From: Vreelandella massiliensis
GTDB taxonomy: Bacteria > Pseudomonadota > Gammaproteobacteria > Pseudomonadales > Halomonadaceae
Assembly: GCF_900155385.1 (NCBI RefSeq)
Contig: NZ_LT699745.1
Coordinates: forward strand, 1,395,561-1,459,560
Length of the DNA: 64,000 nt
Direction: 5' to 3'
Positions 1-8,649 of this stretch are shown piece after piece. The notes beneath the pieces are model-generated. The model ran no database searches and had not been told where the DNA came from. It saw only the letters and a program-made list of their open reading frames with translations. The stretch's first letter is position 1, and every line of letters begins with the position of its first letter. The position numbers and the translations under genes are program-made.

Positions 1-42
1 CAAAGAGACGCACAAAACACAGCATGATATATCGCCAGTTAC

Positions 43-159
43 GCCTGACGACCATAGCGAGCGGGAACCACCTGATCCCTTGCCGAACTCAGCAGTGAAA
101 CCGCTCAGCGCCGATGGTAGTGTGGGGTCTCCCCATGCGAGAGTAGGTCATCGTCAGGC
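43..159 (+). rRNA. rrf: 5S ribosomal RNA
   Basis: Structural RNA of the large ribosomal subunit. The ends pair as GCCTGACGA (from 43) with TCGTCAGGC (to 159), closing helix I. The internal stretch around 75-105 carries the usual bacterial 5S core (CCGAACTCAGCAGTGAAAC). Length is about 117 nt. Bases 1-42 are presumably the 23S-5S spacer, and the 23S gene should lie just outside the window. Confidence 0.96.
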
Positions 160-168
160 ACTTATCCG

Positions 169-210
169 AAAAATCCCCTGGGGCAGCCGCCTCGGGGGAT
201 TTTTTTATTG
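169..210 (+). terminator. Intrinsic terminator after 5S rRNA, probably bidirectional
   Basis: AAATCCCC pairs with GGGGATTT across a GC-rich loop and is followed by a T run on the + strand. The complementary strand also ends in a T run, so the same hairpin can terminate rnk, which converges from the right and stops at 232. Confidence 0.85.
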
Positions 211-231
211 TATTTTAAGGCGCTTAGGGCC

Positions 232-645
232 TTAACGATGAAATTGCTTTTCGCGCTCAGGCTGCCAAAAAATAGCATCAACACGCAAGCATACTTCGCC
301 ATGGTTAGGTACTGGCCAGTCGATTATGTCGCCTACTTTTAATCCAATAAGGCCTGCCCCAACGGGGGCCATCACGGAGATGGCATCCGCTATGCTGTCG
401 AGTGCATGAGGGTACACCAGTGTTCTAATCATCTGGCGCTTGCGTGTCAAATCGGTAAATTGTATCTGGCTATTCATACTCACTACATTGCCAGGGATAT
501 CTTCAGGATCCACTACTTCGCCCCGAGCCAGCTCTATTTCAAGTAAATTGGCGACTGCACGCTCTTTTTCAGAGGCATCGTCGATCAAACGCTGCAACCG
601 TTCAGCGTCAAGTCGATTGATGAGGATAGCTGGGCGATACCCCAT
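232..645 (-). CDS. rnk: Regulator of nucleoside diphosphate kinase (Rnk), GreA/GreB-like
   Basis: Small cytoplasmic protein of the GreA/GreB C-terminal-domain family that binds RNA polymerase and influences nucleoside diphosphate kinase levels (family knowledge). The C-terminal FKBP-like domain is recognisable by the segment SVMAPVGAGLIGLKVGD. The ATG at 645 is chosen because AAGGAGA sits 7 nt upstream. It gives 137 residues, matching the usual Rnk length, whereas an upstream in-frame start at 666 has no such site. Convergent with the rRNA operon. Confidence 0.92.
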   Translation of the reverse strand: MGYRPAILINRLDAERLQRLIDDASEKERAVANLLEIELARGEVVDPEDIPGNVVSMNSQIQFTDLTRKRQMIRTLVYPHALDSIADAISVMAPVGAGLIGLKVGDIIDWPVPNHGEVCLRVDAIFWQPEREKQFHR

Positions 646-716
646 GCTAATTCTCCTTAAATTCAATATCGTCTAAAACATCAATAAGCTCGGCAAGCCA
701 ATTTGAAGCACGCCAG

Positions 717-747
717 CAAAAACAGCCCTGCTAAAAAACAGGACTGT
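717..747 (-). terminator. Intrinsic terminator of gdhA
   Basis: Read on the - strand, ACAGTCCTG pairs with CAGGGCTGT (one G-U pair) around an 8-nt loop, then a short T run. It lies 33 bases beyond the gdhA stop. Confidence 0.75.
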
Positions 748-779
748 ATTAAAAGCAGTTAATCTTAGCAGCGAAAAAG

Positions 780-2132
780 CTATGTAACGCCCTGAGCAAT
801 CATGGCGTTAGCCACCTTCCGGAAGCCGGCAATGTTAGCGCCCAATACGAGGTTGTTGGGTTCACCAAACTCTTCTGCGGTATCGGCACACTGCTGATGG
901 ATATTGGCCATAATGTCCTTGAGCTTTGCATCGACTTTTACGAGTGGCCACTGCTCCATGCTGCTATTTTGCGCCATTTCAAGTTGGCTCGTGGCAACAC
1001 CACCGGCATTTGCCGCTTTTCCAGGACCATAAGCAATATTAGCGTTGAGAAAGCGGTTAATAGCAGCGGCATTTGAGGGCATATTGGCGCCTTCGCTAAT
1101 GCAAGTTACGCCATTTTGGAGTAGCGCTTTAGCATCCGTGTCTGTTAACTCGTTTTGTGTAGCACACGGAAAGGCGACATCAGCTTTAAGGCGCCATACG
1201 GCATGCCCGTCATCAGGATAATCTGTTGCGGGAATATAGCGTGCCTTCGGACGCTTGGTTAAGTACTGTTCCAGCGAGGTTCGTTTAACCTCTTTAAGCT
1301 CTTTTAGTAGTGCCAGGTCGATACCGTTATTATCCACGATAGTGCCACGTGAGTCGGAGCAGGTGATGGGGTTCGCGCCTAGCGCTAAGAGCTTCTCAAT
1401 CGTATAAATAGCAACGTTACCAGCGCCAGACACAAGGCACGTTTTTCCTTCAATGTTCTCACCGCGTGCTTTTAGCATGTTTTGGGCAAAGTAAACTGCT
1501 CCATAGCCCGTGGCTTCTTTACGGCCAATAGAGCCGCCCCAATCTAAACCCTTTCCCGTGAGCACACCTTCATAGCGGCCAGTTAGTCGCTTATATTGGC
1601 CATATAAATACCCTATTTCTCGGGCGCCTACGCCGATATCTCCGGCGGGTACATCGCTTGTTGGGCCTATATGGCGATAGAGCTCTGACATGTATGCTTG
1701 GCAAAAGCGCATGATCTCGTTATCTGACTTGTCCTTGGGGTCAAAATCAGAGCCACCCTTTCCGCCCCCAATGGGAAGGCCGGTTAAAGCATTCTTAAAT
1801 ATTTGCTCAAAGCCGAGGAACTTAATCGTTCCAGAAGTCACACTTGGATGAAAACGTAGTCCGCCCTTATAAGGGCCGAGGGCAGAGTTAAACTGGACAC
1901 GATAGCCTTTGTTGACATATACACGCCCATTGTCACCGGTCCAGCAGATGCGGAACATCATTTGGCGCTCAGGCTCTACAATGCGCTCAATAATGTTGTG
2001 GTCGTGATAGTAAGGATCACGGTCGAATAACGGGCGTAGGCATTCCAGCACCTCTTCGGCGGCTTGGTAAAACTCTGTTTGAGCGGGGCTGCTTTTGCGT
2101 AGGCGCTCCAGCGTATCGTGAACGTAAGGCAT
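780..2132 (-). CDS. gdhA: NADP-specific glutamate dehydrogenase
   Basis: Cytoplasmic enzyme making glutamate from 2-oxoglutarate and ammonium with NADPH. It shows the hexameric GDH signatures: GPYKGGLRFHPSV (substrate lysine), LPIGGGKGGSDFDP (catalytic lysine) and the C-terminal PGKAANAGGVATS. Its 450 residues compare with about 447 in E. coli. The frame is open up to an ATG at 2153 and a TTG at 2156, but the ATG at 2132 aligns best with the family N-terminus. None of these starts has a good ribosome binding site. Glutamate is also a compatible-solute precursor, fitting a halophile. Transcribed alone, divergent from rlmM. Confidence 0.96.
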   Translation of the reverse strand: MPYVHDTLERLRKSSPAQTEFYQAAEEVLECLRPLFDRDPYYHDHNIIERIVEPERQMMFRICWTGDNGRVYVNKGYRVQFNSALGPYKGGLRFHPSVTSGTIKFLGFEQIFKNALTGLPIGGGKGGSDFDPKDKSDNEIMRFCQAYMSELYRHIGPTSDVPAGDIGVGAREIGYLYGQYKRLTGRYEGVLTGKGLDWGGSIGRKEATGYGAVYFAQNMLKARGENIEGKTCLVSGAGNVAIYTIEKLLALGANPITCSDSRGTIVDNNGIDLALLKELKEVKRTSLEQYLTKRPKARYIPATDYPDDGHAVWRLKADVAFPCATQNELTDTDAKALLQNGVTCISEGANMPSNAAAINRFLNANIAYGPGKAANAGGVATSQLEMAQNSSMEQWPLVKVDAKLKDIMANIHQQCADTAEEFGEPNNLVLGANIAGFRKVANAMIAQGVT

Positions 2133-2380
2133 AGCTTTTCGTTTAATTACCATCAAATAAAAAAAGCAAGAATAGGGTGGAAGAGACGATTATTAAACGC
2201 GTGATATGCCCTTTGTGCATAGCTCATTCTTTAACTGGAAAGGTAAATTCCGAGCGCGCATGCGACTAAAGGCGAATATTTTTTGTGCAAGCATTATAAA
2301 TTAGATAAGGTTAATAATCTTTTTTTTAACGGTATCCTTCTCAGGATCTTATCGAGGCTAATATGGTAGGATGCTGATAA

Positions 2381-2400
2381 ACATGACGTTGTTATCATGT
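2381..2400. repeat. Inverted repeat upstream of rlmM
   Basis: ACATGA (2381-2386) and TCATGT (2395-2400) form a 6-8-6 inverted repeat about 30 bases before the rlmM start. It may be an operator or a leader hairpin. The rest of the gdhA-rlmM intergenic stretch (2157-2428) is AT-rich and must hold two divergent promoters, but I cannot place either with confidence. Confidence 0.3.
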
Positions 2401-2428
2401 AGACGAGTTACTTATAGGGGGAAAGTCA

Positions 2429-3496
2429 GTGGCACACACGGTTCCGGCAACATGGCTGGTGTATTGTCGTCCTGGTTTTGAAAAAGATGCGCTAGCTGAG
2501 CTTGAGTACCATGCTGCTGAACATGGATTTCCGTGTGATCCAGAAAGGGGGGAGGGGTGGGCCAGCCTGACACGAAAAGAGGGTGAGCCGATCAATCCCT
2601 TGCACCGCTTGGCTGCGTTTGAACGACTCATCTTCGCCCGGCAGAGTTTAGTGGCGCTGCCAGAGCTCGGTTTGGATCGTGAGGACCGGTTAAGCCCTAT
2701 CGTGGACCAGCTATTCGAGGCAGGCTGGAGCTTTGACGCTATTTGGCATGAAACGCCGGATACCAACGATGGGAAATCGCTCTCGCGCTTAATCAAGGCC
2801 CTATCACGTCCGCTTGAAAGCATGCTAAAAAAACGCGGGGCCTTGCGCCGTAATGCCGGTGGTCGGCGTCTGCATGTATTCTGGAAAAATGGCGCCTGTG
2901 TGCAGCTCGGTATGTCCTTTCCCGGAAACCGTAGCGAACTGCCTGGCGGTATACGCCGTTTGAGAGCGCCCAGCCGCGCACCTAGTCGCTCAACGCTCAA
3001 GTTGGAAGAAGCCTGGCATGAATTTATCCCCAAGCAAGAGTGGGAGACGCGATTGGCGGCGCATATGACGGCTGCTGATTTAGGTGCAGCACCCGGTGGC
3101 TGGACCTGGCAATTGGTACAAAAAGGCATATACGTGTATGCCATCGATAATGGCCCCATGAATGCTGAGCTTATGGCGACCGGTCAAGTCGAGCACTTGA
3201 AAGAGGATGGTTTTACCTGGGAGCCGCCGCAGCGTTTGGATTGGTTAGTATGCGACATTGTCGATAAGCCTATGCGCGTATTGGCGATGGTGGAGCGTTG
3301 GCTAGTTCGACGGTGGTGCCGGGAGGCGGTGTTTAACTTGAAACTGCCTATGAAAAAGCGCTGGGAAGAGGTAGTGAAGTGCCTTTCGCATCTTGAATCC
3401 TCATTGGCCCAGGCGGGAGTCAAAAGCCGTATCCGTTGCCGCCACCTCTATCATGATCGTGAAGAGGTGACGGTCCATGTCCGCTTGGAAAGCTGA
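2429..3496 (+). CDS. rlmM: 23S rRNA 2'-O-ribose C2498 methyltransferase RlmM
   Basis: SAM-dependent methyltransferase acting on C2498 of 23S rRNA. The N-terminal half is the THUMP/ferredoxin-like RNA-binding part (WLVYCRPGFEKDALAELEYH). The C-terminal half is a Rossmann methyltransferase with AADLGAAPGGWTWQL near residue 212 as the SAM site, DWLVCDIVDKP, and the lysine segment FNLKLPMKKRWEEV. It has 355 residues, against about 366 in E. coli. GTG start, supported by TAGGGGGA 8-10 nt upstream. Confidence 0.95.
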   Translation: MAHTVPATWLVYCRPGFEKDALAELEYHAAEHGFPCDPERGEGWASLTRKEGEPINPLHRLAAFERLIFARQSLVALPELGLDREDRLSPIVDQLFEAGWSFDAIWHETPDTNDGKSLSRLIKALSRPLESMLKKRGALRRNAGGRRLHVFWKNGACVQLGMSFPGNRSELPGGIRRLRAPSRAPSRSTLKLEEAWHEFIPKQEWETRLAAHMTAADLGAAPGGWTWQLVQKGIYVYAIDNGPMNAELMATGQVEHLKEDGFTWEPPQRLDWLVCDIVDKPMRVLAMVERWLVRRWCREAVFNLKLPMKKRWEEVVKCLSHLESSLAQAGVKSRIRCRHLYHDREEVTVHVRLES

Positions 3497-3508
3497 GGGC
3501 AGGCTACA

Positions 3509-3796
3509 TCAATAGCTGGCCTCATAGATGCGTATGGTTTCTTCTTCGGTAAGCAGCGGCAAAATACGCTGCATCGCCGCTGCGCGGGCTTCGCTCGTGT
3601 GCCACTCTTTCCATGCGCGCAGGTCGCGCCATTTGGTTATCATAAGGCGCCGGTCGGTATGCCCCATCTCGACTAAGGTTTCACCCCCGACGAAACCGCG
3701 AGCACCAAGCGAAACGCGCATTGCTTCCCGTGCGGCTTGCTCATAATCTTCTTCCAGGCCAGGCATAATTCGCCGTTCAATGATAATTTTGATCAT
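3509..3796 (-). CDS. Antibiotic biosynthesis monooxygenase (ABM) domain protein
   Basis: Single 95-residue ABM-type ferredoxin-like domain: MIKIIIERRIMPGLEEDY opens the first strand, and RGFVGGETL and ITKWRDLRAWKEWH are typical of the family. Members are small dimeric enzymes such as monooxygenases or heme-degrading proteins, or proteins without known activity; the substrate cannot be read here. The ATG has AGGAAG upstream. Convergent with rlmM (12-base gap) and divergent from tusA (29 bases). Confidence 0.8.
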   Translation of the reverse strand: MIKIIIERRIMPGLEEDYEQAAREAMRVSLGARGFVGGETLVEMGHTDRRLMITKWRDLRAWKEWHTSEARAAAMQRILPLLTEEETIRIYEASY

Positions 3797-3825
3797 ACCT
3801 TCTGCTTCCTAAACCGAGGATATAA

Positions 3826-4077
3826 ATGGCTGATAACGTGGAAACTTTACCTGATTACGACGCATTGTTGGATACCAGCGGACTCTATTGCCCAGAGCCT
3901 ATTATGATGATGCACAACAAGGTGCGTGACATGACTCCAGGTCAAGTATTGCAGGTAGTCGCGACGGATCCAGCCACAACGCGCGATGTGCCAAAATTTT
4001 GCCAATTTTTGCAGCATGAACTCATCGCACAAGAAACATCGGGTGACACCTACCGTTATTTTATCCGTCTCTCTTAA
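3826..4077 (+). CDS. tusA: Sulfurtransferase TusA
   Basis: Small cytoplasmic sulfur carrier that takes persulfide sulfur from IscS and passes it to TusBCD for 2-thiolation of tRNA wobble uridine, or into other sulfur pathways. The motif LYCPEPIMMM contains the acceptor cysteine (Cys22) in the CPxP signature, and the fold ends with a typical ETSGDTYRYFIR strand. 83 residues, usual length. RBS GAGGA precedes the ATG. Confidence 0.95.
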   Translation: MADNVETLPDYDALLDTSGLYCPEPIMMMHNKVRDMTPGQVLQVVATDPATTRDVPKFCQFLQHELIAQETSGDTYRYFIRLS

Positions 4078-4112
4078 CTATCCGCTTTACGTCACTATCT
4101 CCCTATTAGCCC

Positions 4113-4142
4113 CCGGCAGCCGGCGAGGAGGCAGGCTGCCGG
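4113..4142. repeat. Strong GC hairpin between convergent genes
   Basis: CCGGCAGCC (4113-4121) pairs perfectly with GGCTGCCGG (4134-4142) around a 12-nt loop. It lies between tusA and the convergent gene at 4147. No T run follows on either strand, so it is terminator-like but not a classical intrinsic terminator. Confidence 0.6.
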
Positions 4143-4146
4143 AACA

Positions 4147-4845
4147 TTACGGCGCTGATGGAACGGCGATGAGCGCTAAGGCCTCAAGGGTTGCGGGATC
4201 CTCTTGCAAAATTTGATTGGCGATATGGCGTTGAAAGAAATACAGCTTGGGGTGTCGCGAGTGTGCGCTGTAAAGGCAGTTATCGCCCAGTAGGATCGGT
4301 GTCATCGCCGCTTTTTCTTCATCGGCGAGTAGTGCGTCAACGCTGCCGTCGCTGTAGAGGTTCCAGCCGTATACGGGTTTCATTTGACAGGGAGCGCTAA
4401 CACTGTCTATGCAGAGCGCATGCGTGCCGAGCGTATCGGGAATCTGCTGAATGAGCGTGATATCAGCCGACGCTTCATAGTCGAAGTAGTCCGCAGCACT
4501 CGTCAGCTCATGCCATTTATGCTCTGGAGGATCGGAGAAAATTTCTTCGGTTTCAGGATCGCGAAACCCAATAAAGCAGCCATTCTCATGGCTATCGAGA
4601 TGGTGGCACGGCGTGAGTGTCTCCATCCAGGGAATGAGCCCCACCACTTGACCATCTTCGCGGAGACCCCAAGCCAATATCGGCATGCCGTAATACGTCT
4701 CGGGATCGGCGTCGAGCTGATACACCATTTCCAGCCCATCTAACTCAGGGGCTAGGCGAGTTAAACACTTTTGCGCCTGTTGGCGCTGACGTACCGTTTC
4801 CAGGTCGATGACCTGGGCAGAACGGGGTGACAAGGATGCGGCCAT
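4147..4845 (-). CDS. Conserved hypothetical protein
   Basis: I do not recognise a named family. The 232-residue protein is soluble and acidic, with no signal peptide or membrane segment. It begins with a short basic region (ARSAQVIDLETVRQRQQ-like) and ends in a helical segment (LYFFQRHIANQILQEDP). The ATG at 4845 is chosen because CAGGAGGGA sits just upstream; an in-frame ATG at 4878 lacks that. It lies 95 bases downstream of the DUF3080 gene on the same strand and could be co-transcribed. Confidence 0.75.
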   Translation of the reverse strand: MAASLSPRSAQVIDLETVRQRQQAQKCLTRLAPELDGLEMVYQLDADPETYYGMPILAWGLREDGQVVGLIPWMETLTPCHHLDSHENGCFIGFRDPETEEIFSDPPEHKWHELTSAADYFDYEASADITLIQQIPDTLGTHALCIDSVSAPCQMKPVYGWNLYSDGSVDALLADEEKAAMTPILLGDNCLYSAHSRHPKLYFFQRHIANQILQEDPATLEALALIAVPSAP

Positions 4846-4940
4846 GGTGTCCCTCCTGGTGCTGCGTGGTCTCGACATTGGCGAAGCAGGTCTCGCTTGC
4901 TTGCCGCATGACTCACCAATAGCACAGCTTGAGGCGAAGG

Positions 4941-5996
4941 TTAAGAGTGCGAGGTCATTTTCGTTTTAACCGATGCTATTGGGCGGCAAGAGGAAAAACC
5001 TTTTCGCGCTGCTTGGTGCGTTTTAAGCGCGCGTTGGAAAGACTGCCAAGGGGCGTCTGGAGCGTCTAAGGATAGCCAAGCATGAGCATAGCGCTGCCAC
5101 TGCGCAGGGGGCGTCACCGGGTGGCTGTCGACGAGTCTATTGATCTCCTTAAGCCAGGCAAACGCACTCTGTTCAAGTTGCGCGACATAGCTTCGATCCC
5201 ACTCGGGTAAGCAGTGTGGCGGTTGCACGGTCTTTAGACGTTCGGTGGCTTCATCTAGTCGCTGTGTCGCCAGCATAAGAGAGCGAAGCACCTCTGCGGT
5301 TATTGGGCGCTCCTGTAGGGTTTTGAGGTGGTTTTCCAGTCGGCTTGAGTCTTGCTGCCACTGGCGATCAAACTGGTGAAGAACCATTTGGCGTAGGTAG
5401 CGAAGAGCATCAAGGGCATTGTCGAGGCCGCCTGGCGGCGTTAATTGGTTTAACTCGCTGGCCGAAAGCGGTTGGCTTGCACGGGAGAAATTCTTTTCCC
5501 ATTCACGGGAGTCAAAAATCGCATTCCAGCTGACGAAGGGAAGCTGAGCCGTTTTAGTGAGGGTGATATCGCGCAAGCGGTCACGGTTCTCCTCGCTCAG
5601 TTCGCGAGGTACGTCAGTGTTCCAGCACAGGCTGAGGCGTTGCCACAGTTCACGCTCGTAAAGCCACTGTTGACTGGGAGGGGCAACGCGGCCTAGCTGG
5701 TTATTGCGGGCGGCAATTAGCGAGGTAATCTCGCACTCGCGCAGCGCATACACATTGAGCAGACTTTCGCGGGTTTCGTTGATATCAAAAAGTAGCGCCT
5801 GCCGTTCGGGAAAGGCGCCGATATTAGGCGGAGCCGACCGTTCGATCTCGGCGGTATCGAGCGCTTGGCTTAACGCCTGATGGTACGCCTGCCAGACGCT
5901 CTCCGCCTCACTGCCTTGACCGCAGCCCGTCAAGCCCAAGAGCCAAAAGCCGGCTAGCGTGAATAGGAGGCCTCGGCGTAACGTGTCGTGAATCAT
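4941..5996 (-). CDS. DUF3080 family lipoprotein
   Basis: Predicted lipoprotein: a hydrophobic N-terminal signal (LLFTLAGFWLLG) ends in the lipobox LTGC followed by GQG, so it should be lipidated and face the periplasm. The mature part is almost all helical, with CEITSLIAARNNQLGRVAPPS and SWNAIFDSREWEKNFS typical of DUF3080. Function unknown. The ATG at 5996 (351 residues) is preferred to a TTG at 5999 because GAGGT lies 8 nt upstream. The MATE gene stops 4 bases before it, so the two are an operon. Confidence 0.85.
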   Translation of the reverse strand: MIHDTLRRGLLFTLAGFWLLGLTGCGQGSEAESVWQAYHQALSQALDTAEIERSAPPNIGAFPERQALLFDINETRESLLNVYALRECEITSLIAARNNQLGRVAPPSQQWLYERELWQRLSLCWNTDVPRELSEENRDRLRDITLTKTAQLPFVSWNAIFDSREWEKNFSRASQPLSASELNQLTPPGGLDNALDALRYLRQMVLHQFDRQWQQDSSRLENHLKTLQERPITAEVLRSLMLATQRLDEATERLKTVQPPHCLPEWDRSYVAQLEQSAFAWLKEINRLVDSHPVTPPAQWQRYAHAWLSLDAPDAPWQSFQRALKTHQAARKGFSSCRPIASVKTKMTSHS

Positions 5997-6000
5997 CAAG

Positions 6001-7413
6001 CTACCTCGGGCGGCTGATATGGTGTAATCGCCAGCCCAATAGTAGGGCAGCAGTGCTTAGCCCGGCAATAAGCCCGAGCCAGTAGCCATGCACGCCCATG
6101 GGAGCAGAAAAGGCACCCCGACTACCCAACCAGTGCCCGCCGCCGAGCCCCACTAGCCAGTACGACAGCACGGTGATCACCATGACGATGCGCGTATCCT
6201 TGTAGCCGCGTAGCGCGCCGGCGAGGTTGGCCTGCAGCGAATCCGACACCTGATAGAAAACCGCCAACGCCACCAGCGAAGCGGCGAGGGCTTGTACGTT
6301 AGGGTCGGTGGTGTAGAGCGAAATGACCCACTCCCCGGTCAGCCATAGCAGGGTGCTATTAATCAAGGCGGTGAAAAGGCTGACCGCGATGCCGTTCCAG
6401 GCCACCAAGCGCGCGTGCGTTAGGCGGCTCTGGCCGAGCGTGTTGCCGACGCGCACGGTGAGTGCCATGCTCAGCGACATCGGCAGCATAAACAGAATCG
6501 TGGTGTAGCTCAGTGCAACTTGGTGCGCGGCAACGGTGATCTCACCGAAGCTCGCGATAAACAGCGCAATCAGCGTAAACAGGGTGACTTCGACAAAGAT
6601 CGCCACCCCGATTGGCACGCCGACCACGATAAGTTCGCGAATGCCTTGCCACCGCGGCGTTGAGGGATGTTTCCAAAGTTGTACCGCGCCGTAAACATGG
6701 CTTCTGCGCGTGTAAAGCAGCATGGCGAGCGCCATCGTCCACATCGAAAGCGCGGTGGCAATGCCGCAGCCCAACGCGCCGAATGCCGGCAGTTGTTGCA
6801 GGTGTTGCGGTAGCCAGATACCAAAAAGATCGACCAAGCCATCGCCGCCATAAATGAGAACATAATTAGCGGGGATGTTTACGCTTAGGCCCACGAGGCT
6901 AATCCACAGCGCGGGGCGGGTGTGGTTCATGCCATCCGAAAAAGCACGCAGGGCCTGAAAAAGGGCAATGCCCGGCATGCCAAATGCCACTGCCGCGAGA
7001 TAGGCGGCCGACGTTTGGGCGACATCCGCCGGTACCTCCATCGCATCAAAGATCGGCATCACGATCAGCCATAGCAAGGTGGCAGACATGAAGCCGAGAG
7101 CTAGCGCCACCCAAAGGGCTTGGTGTACGGCCGGTCGAATCTCTGTGTGGCGCTGTCCGCCCAGCAGTTGCGCCACAATCGGGGTAAGCCCCATGAGCGT
7201 ACCGGTCATAAACAGCATCAGCGGCATCCACAGGCTTGAACCCACCGAGACGGCGGCGAGTGCGGTTGGGCTTTGGCGCCCGGTCATCATGACATCGACG
7301 ACGCTCATGCCCGCTTGAGCCAGCTGCGCGCCGCAAATAGGCAGTGCCAAACGCACCAGTGAGCGCGTTTCAGGCCAATAAACCGAAGTGAATGACTTGG
7401 TGGCACTACCCAA
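6001..7413 (-). CDS. MATE family multidrug/Na+ antiporter (NorM type)
   Basis: Inner-membrane exporter with about 12 transmembrane helices, using the Na+ or H+ gradient to expel cationic drugs. The opening RLALPICGAQLAQAGMSVVDVMMTG is the typical MATE helix 1. AFGMPGIALFQALRAFSDGMN and the mirrored second half (VEVTLFTLIALFIASFGEITVAAHQVAL) mark the two bundles. 470 residues. The start is a TTG with AGGAG 8 nt upstream, and no better start is nearby. The substrate cannot be inferred. Confidence 0.9.
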   Translation of the reverse strand: MGSATKSFTSVYWPETRSLVRLALPICGAQLAQAGMSVVDVMMTGRQSPTALAAVSVGSSLWMPLMLFMTGTLMGLTPIVAQLLGGQRHTEIRPAVHQALWVALALGFMSATLLWLIVMPIFDAMEVPADVAQTSAAYLAAVAFGMPGIALFQALRAFSDGMNHTRPALWISLVGLSVNIPANYVLIYGGDGLVDLFGIWLPQHLQQLPAFGALGCGIATALSMWTMALAMLLYTRRSHVYGAVQLWKHPSTPRWQGIRELIVVGVPIGVAIFVEVTLFTLIALFIASFGEITVAAHQVALSYTTILFMLPMSLSMALTVRVGNTLGQSRLTHARLVAWNGIAVSLFTALINSTLLWLTGEWVISLYTTDPNVQALAASLVALAVFYQVSDSLQANLAGALRGYKDTRIVMVITVLSYWLVGLGGGHWLGSRGAFSAPMGVHGYWLGLIAGLSTAALLLGWRLHHISRPR

Positions 7414-7606
7414 TGCGATACTCCTGAAGAGTGAATTTTGCTGACTAGTATGGCTATGGTAGCAGGTGTCGCTACCCTATGGGCTTTGCACCACCATCAC
7501 ACCATCGCCACCATGAGCCACGATTTTTCCGCGCCTGGATTGCGCTTATACTACGGGGCTTTTTCACGCGCATTCGCTAACGTTTATGATCCAAGAGGGA
7601 GGATGC

Positions 7607-8194
7607 ATGGAAGATGAGTCGCGCTGGACGCTTGCCGACATCACCGCGCTTTTTGATGGGCTTTTTGCCGCGCGTTATCAAACGCGGCTGATTCGCGGCG
7701 GGGATGAGCCGCTCTACACCCCCGCCGATGCGCATACGCCGTACCACCAAGTGATTTTTGCGCGGGGGTTTTACGCCAGCGCACTGCATGAAATCAGCCA
7801 CTGGTGTATCGCCGGGGCTAAAAGGCGACAGTGGGAGGATTACGGGTACTGGTATTTGCCCGATGGTCGCAATCCTGAGCAGCAGCGAGCGTTTGAAAAT
7901 GCCGAAGTGGCGCCACAGGCCCTCGAATCGCTTTTTGCTAGGGCGAGCGGACGCACATTCCACGTTAGCGTCGATAACCTTAGCGCAGATGGCGCCGCGG
8001 AAGTCGACCGAGACGCCTTTGCCCAGCGCGTCGCCGAGCGAGCGCTACGTTACCAAGAAGAGGGCTTGCCGCGCCGTGCCAGCGCGTTTTATACCGCCCT
8101 AAAGCGTTACTACCAAGAGGGTGCCACCTTGGCACACGCCTGTGAGGCCGGCCGTTATGAACTCGATCAAGCGTCGTCGCTGGAGAGCCGCTGA
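7607..8194 (+). CDS. epmC: Elongation factor P hydroxylase EpmC
   Basis: Hydroxylates the beta-lysyl modification on elongation factor P (YfcM family). ARGFYASALHEISHWCIAGAKRRQ holds the family metal-binding signature including the HEISH motif, and YGYWYLPDGR and FENAEVAPQALE are also family hallmarks. The ATG at 7607 (195 residues) follows GAGGGAGG; an in-frame ATG at 7586 lies before this site. No epmA or epmB is seen nearby. The last 28 bases overlap the convergent gene at 8167. Confidence 0.92.
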   Translation: MEDESRWTLADITALFDGLFAARYQTRLIRGGDEPLYTPADAHTPYHQVIFARGFYASALHEISHWCIAGAKRRQWEDYGYWYLPDGRNPEQQRAFENAEVAPQALESLFARASGRTFHVSVDNLSADGAAEVDRDAFAQRVAERALRYQEEGLPRRASAFYTALKRYYQEGATLAHACEAGRYELDQASSLESR

Positions 8195-8649
8195 TGCAGG
8201 CTCAACATCGCCGCCACTTCGTGCTCGGGGCGCATCGGCTCCAGCCCGAGTTCACTGAAGGTGTCGCTGCGCAGGCGCTGCCACTGGCTTGATGTCACGT
8301 TATCGTAGAGCACCTCAGCGGGGGCTAGTTCGACAAAAGGATCAAGGCCGTAAGTATCAAACAAACGGGTGAGAGCGAGCTCGTCTTCGCCGCTATCGTT
8401 GGTGTAGAGGGTCGCGCTGAAGTGGTCGTTCTCTAGCTCGCGAATCACATCCAAGGGGCTGACGGCAAGGCTCTCAAGCTCCTCGCTGCTGTACTCCCGG
8501 GTAGCGCTTGAGGCATCGTCGAACCAGCTATCGTCGGGATGAATCAGGGTATGTTTAATGCGGCCATCGGGCAGCGACCATGCGATCGCCACCGGTAAAC
8601 CCTCCTCGTCACCTGTTTCAATGGCAATAAAACCCGGTATGTCGCTCAT
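8167..8649 (-). CDS. Hypothetical protein resembling a degenerate DEDD exonuclease domain
   Basis: The N-terminus (FIAIETGDEEGLPVAIAWSL, then DGRIKHTLIHPDDSW) resembles motif I of DnaQ-like 3'-5' exonucleases, but the usual D-x-E is altered to I-x-E. ELENDHFSATLYTNDSGEDE resembles the region around motif II. 160 residues, strongly acidic. Its ATG overlaps the tatD stop as ATGA, so translation is coupled to tatD. RBS AGGAG is present. It is probably an inactive RNase H-fold protein, which I state as inference. Confidence 0.65.
   Translation of the reverse strand: MSDIPGFIAIETGDEEGLPVAIAWSLPDGRIKHTLIHPDDSWFDDASSATREYSSEELESLAVSPLDVIRELENDHFSATLYTNDSGEDELALTRLFDTYGLDPFVELAPAEVLYDNVTSSQWQRLRSDTFSELGLEPMRPEHEVAAMLSLHQRLSSDDA

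Noticed and set aside
2395..3159. 254-codon open frame on the - strand inside rlmM
   Set aside because: Serine/proline-rich shadow of a clearly conserved methyltransferase gene.
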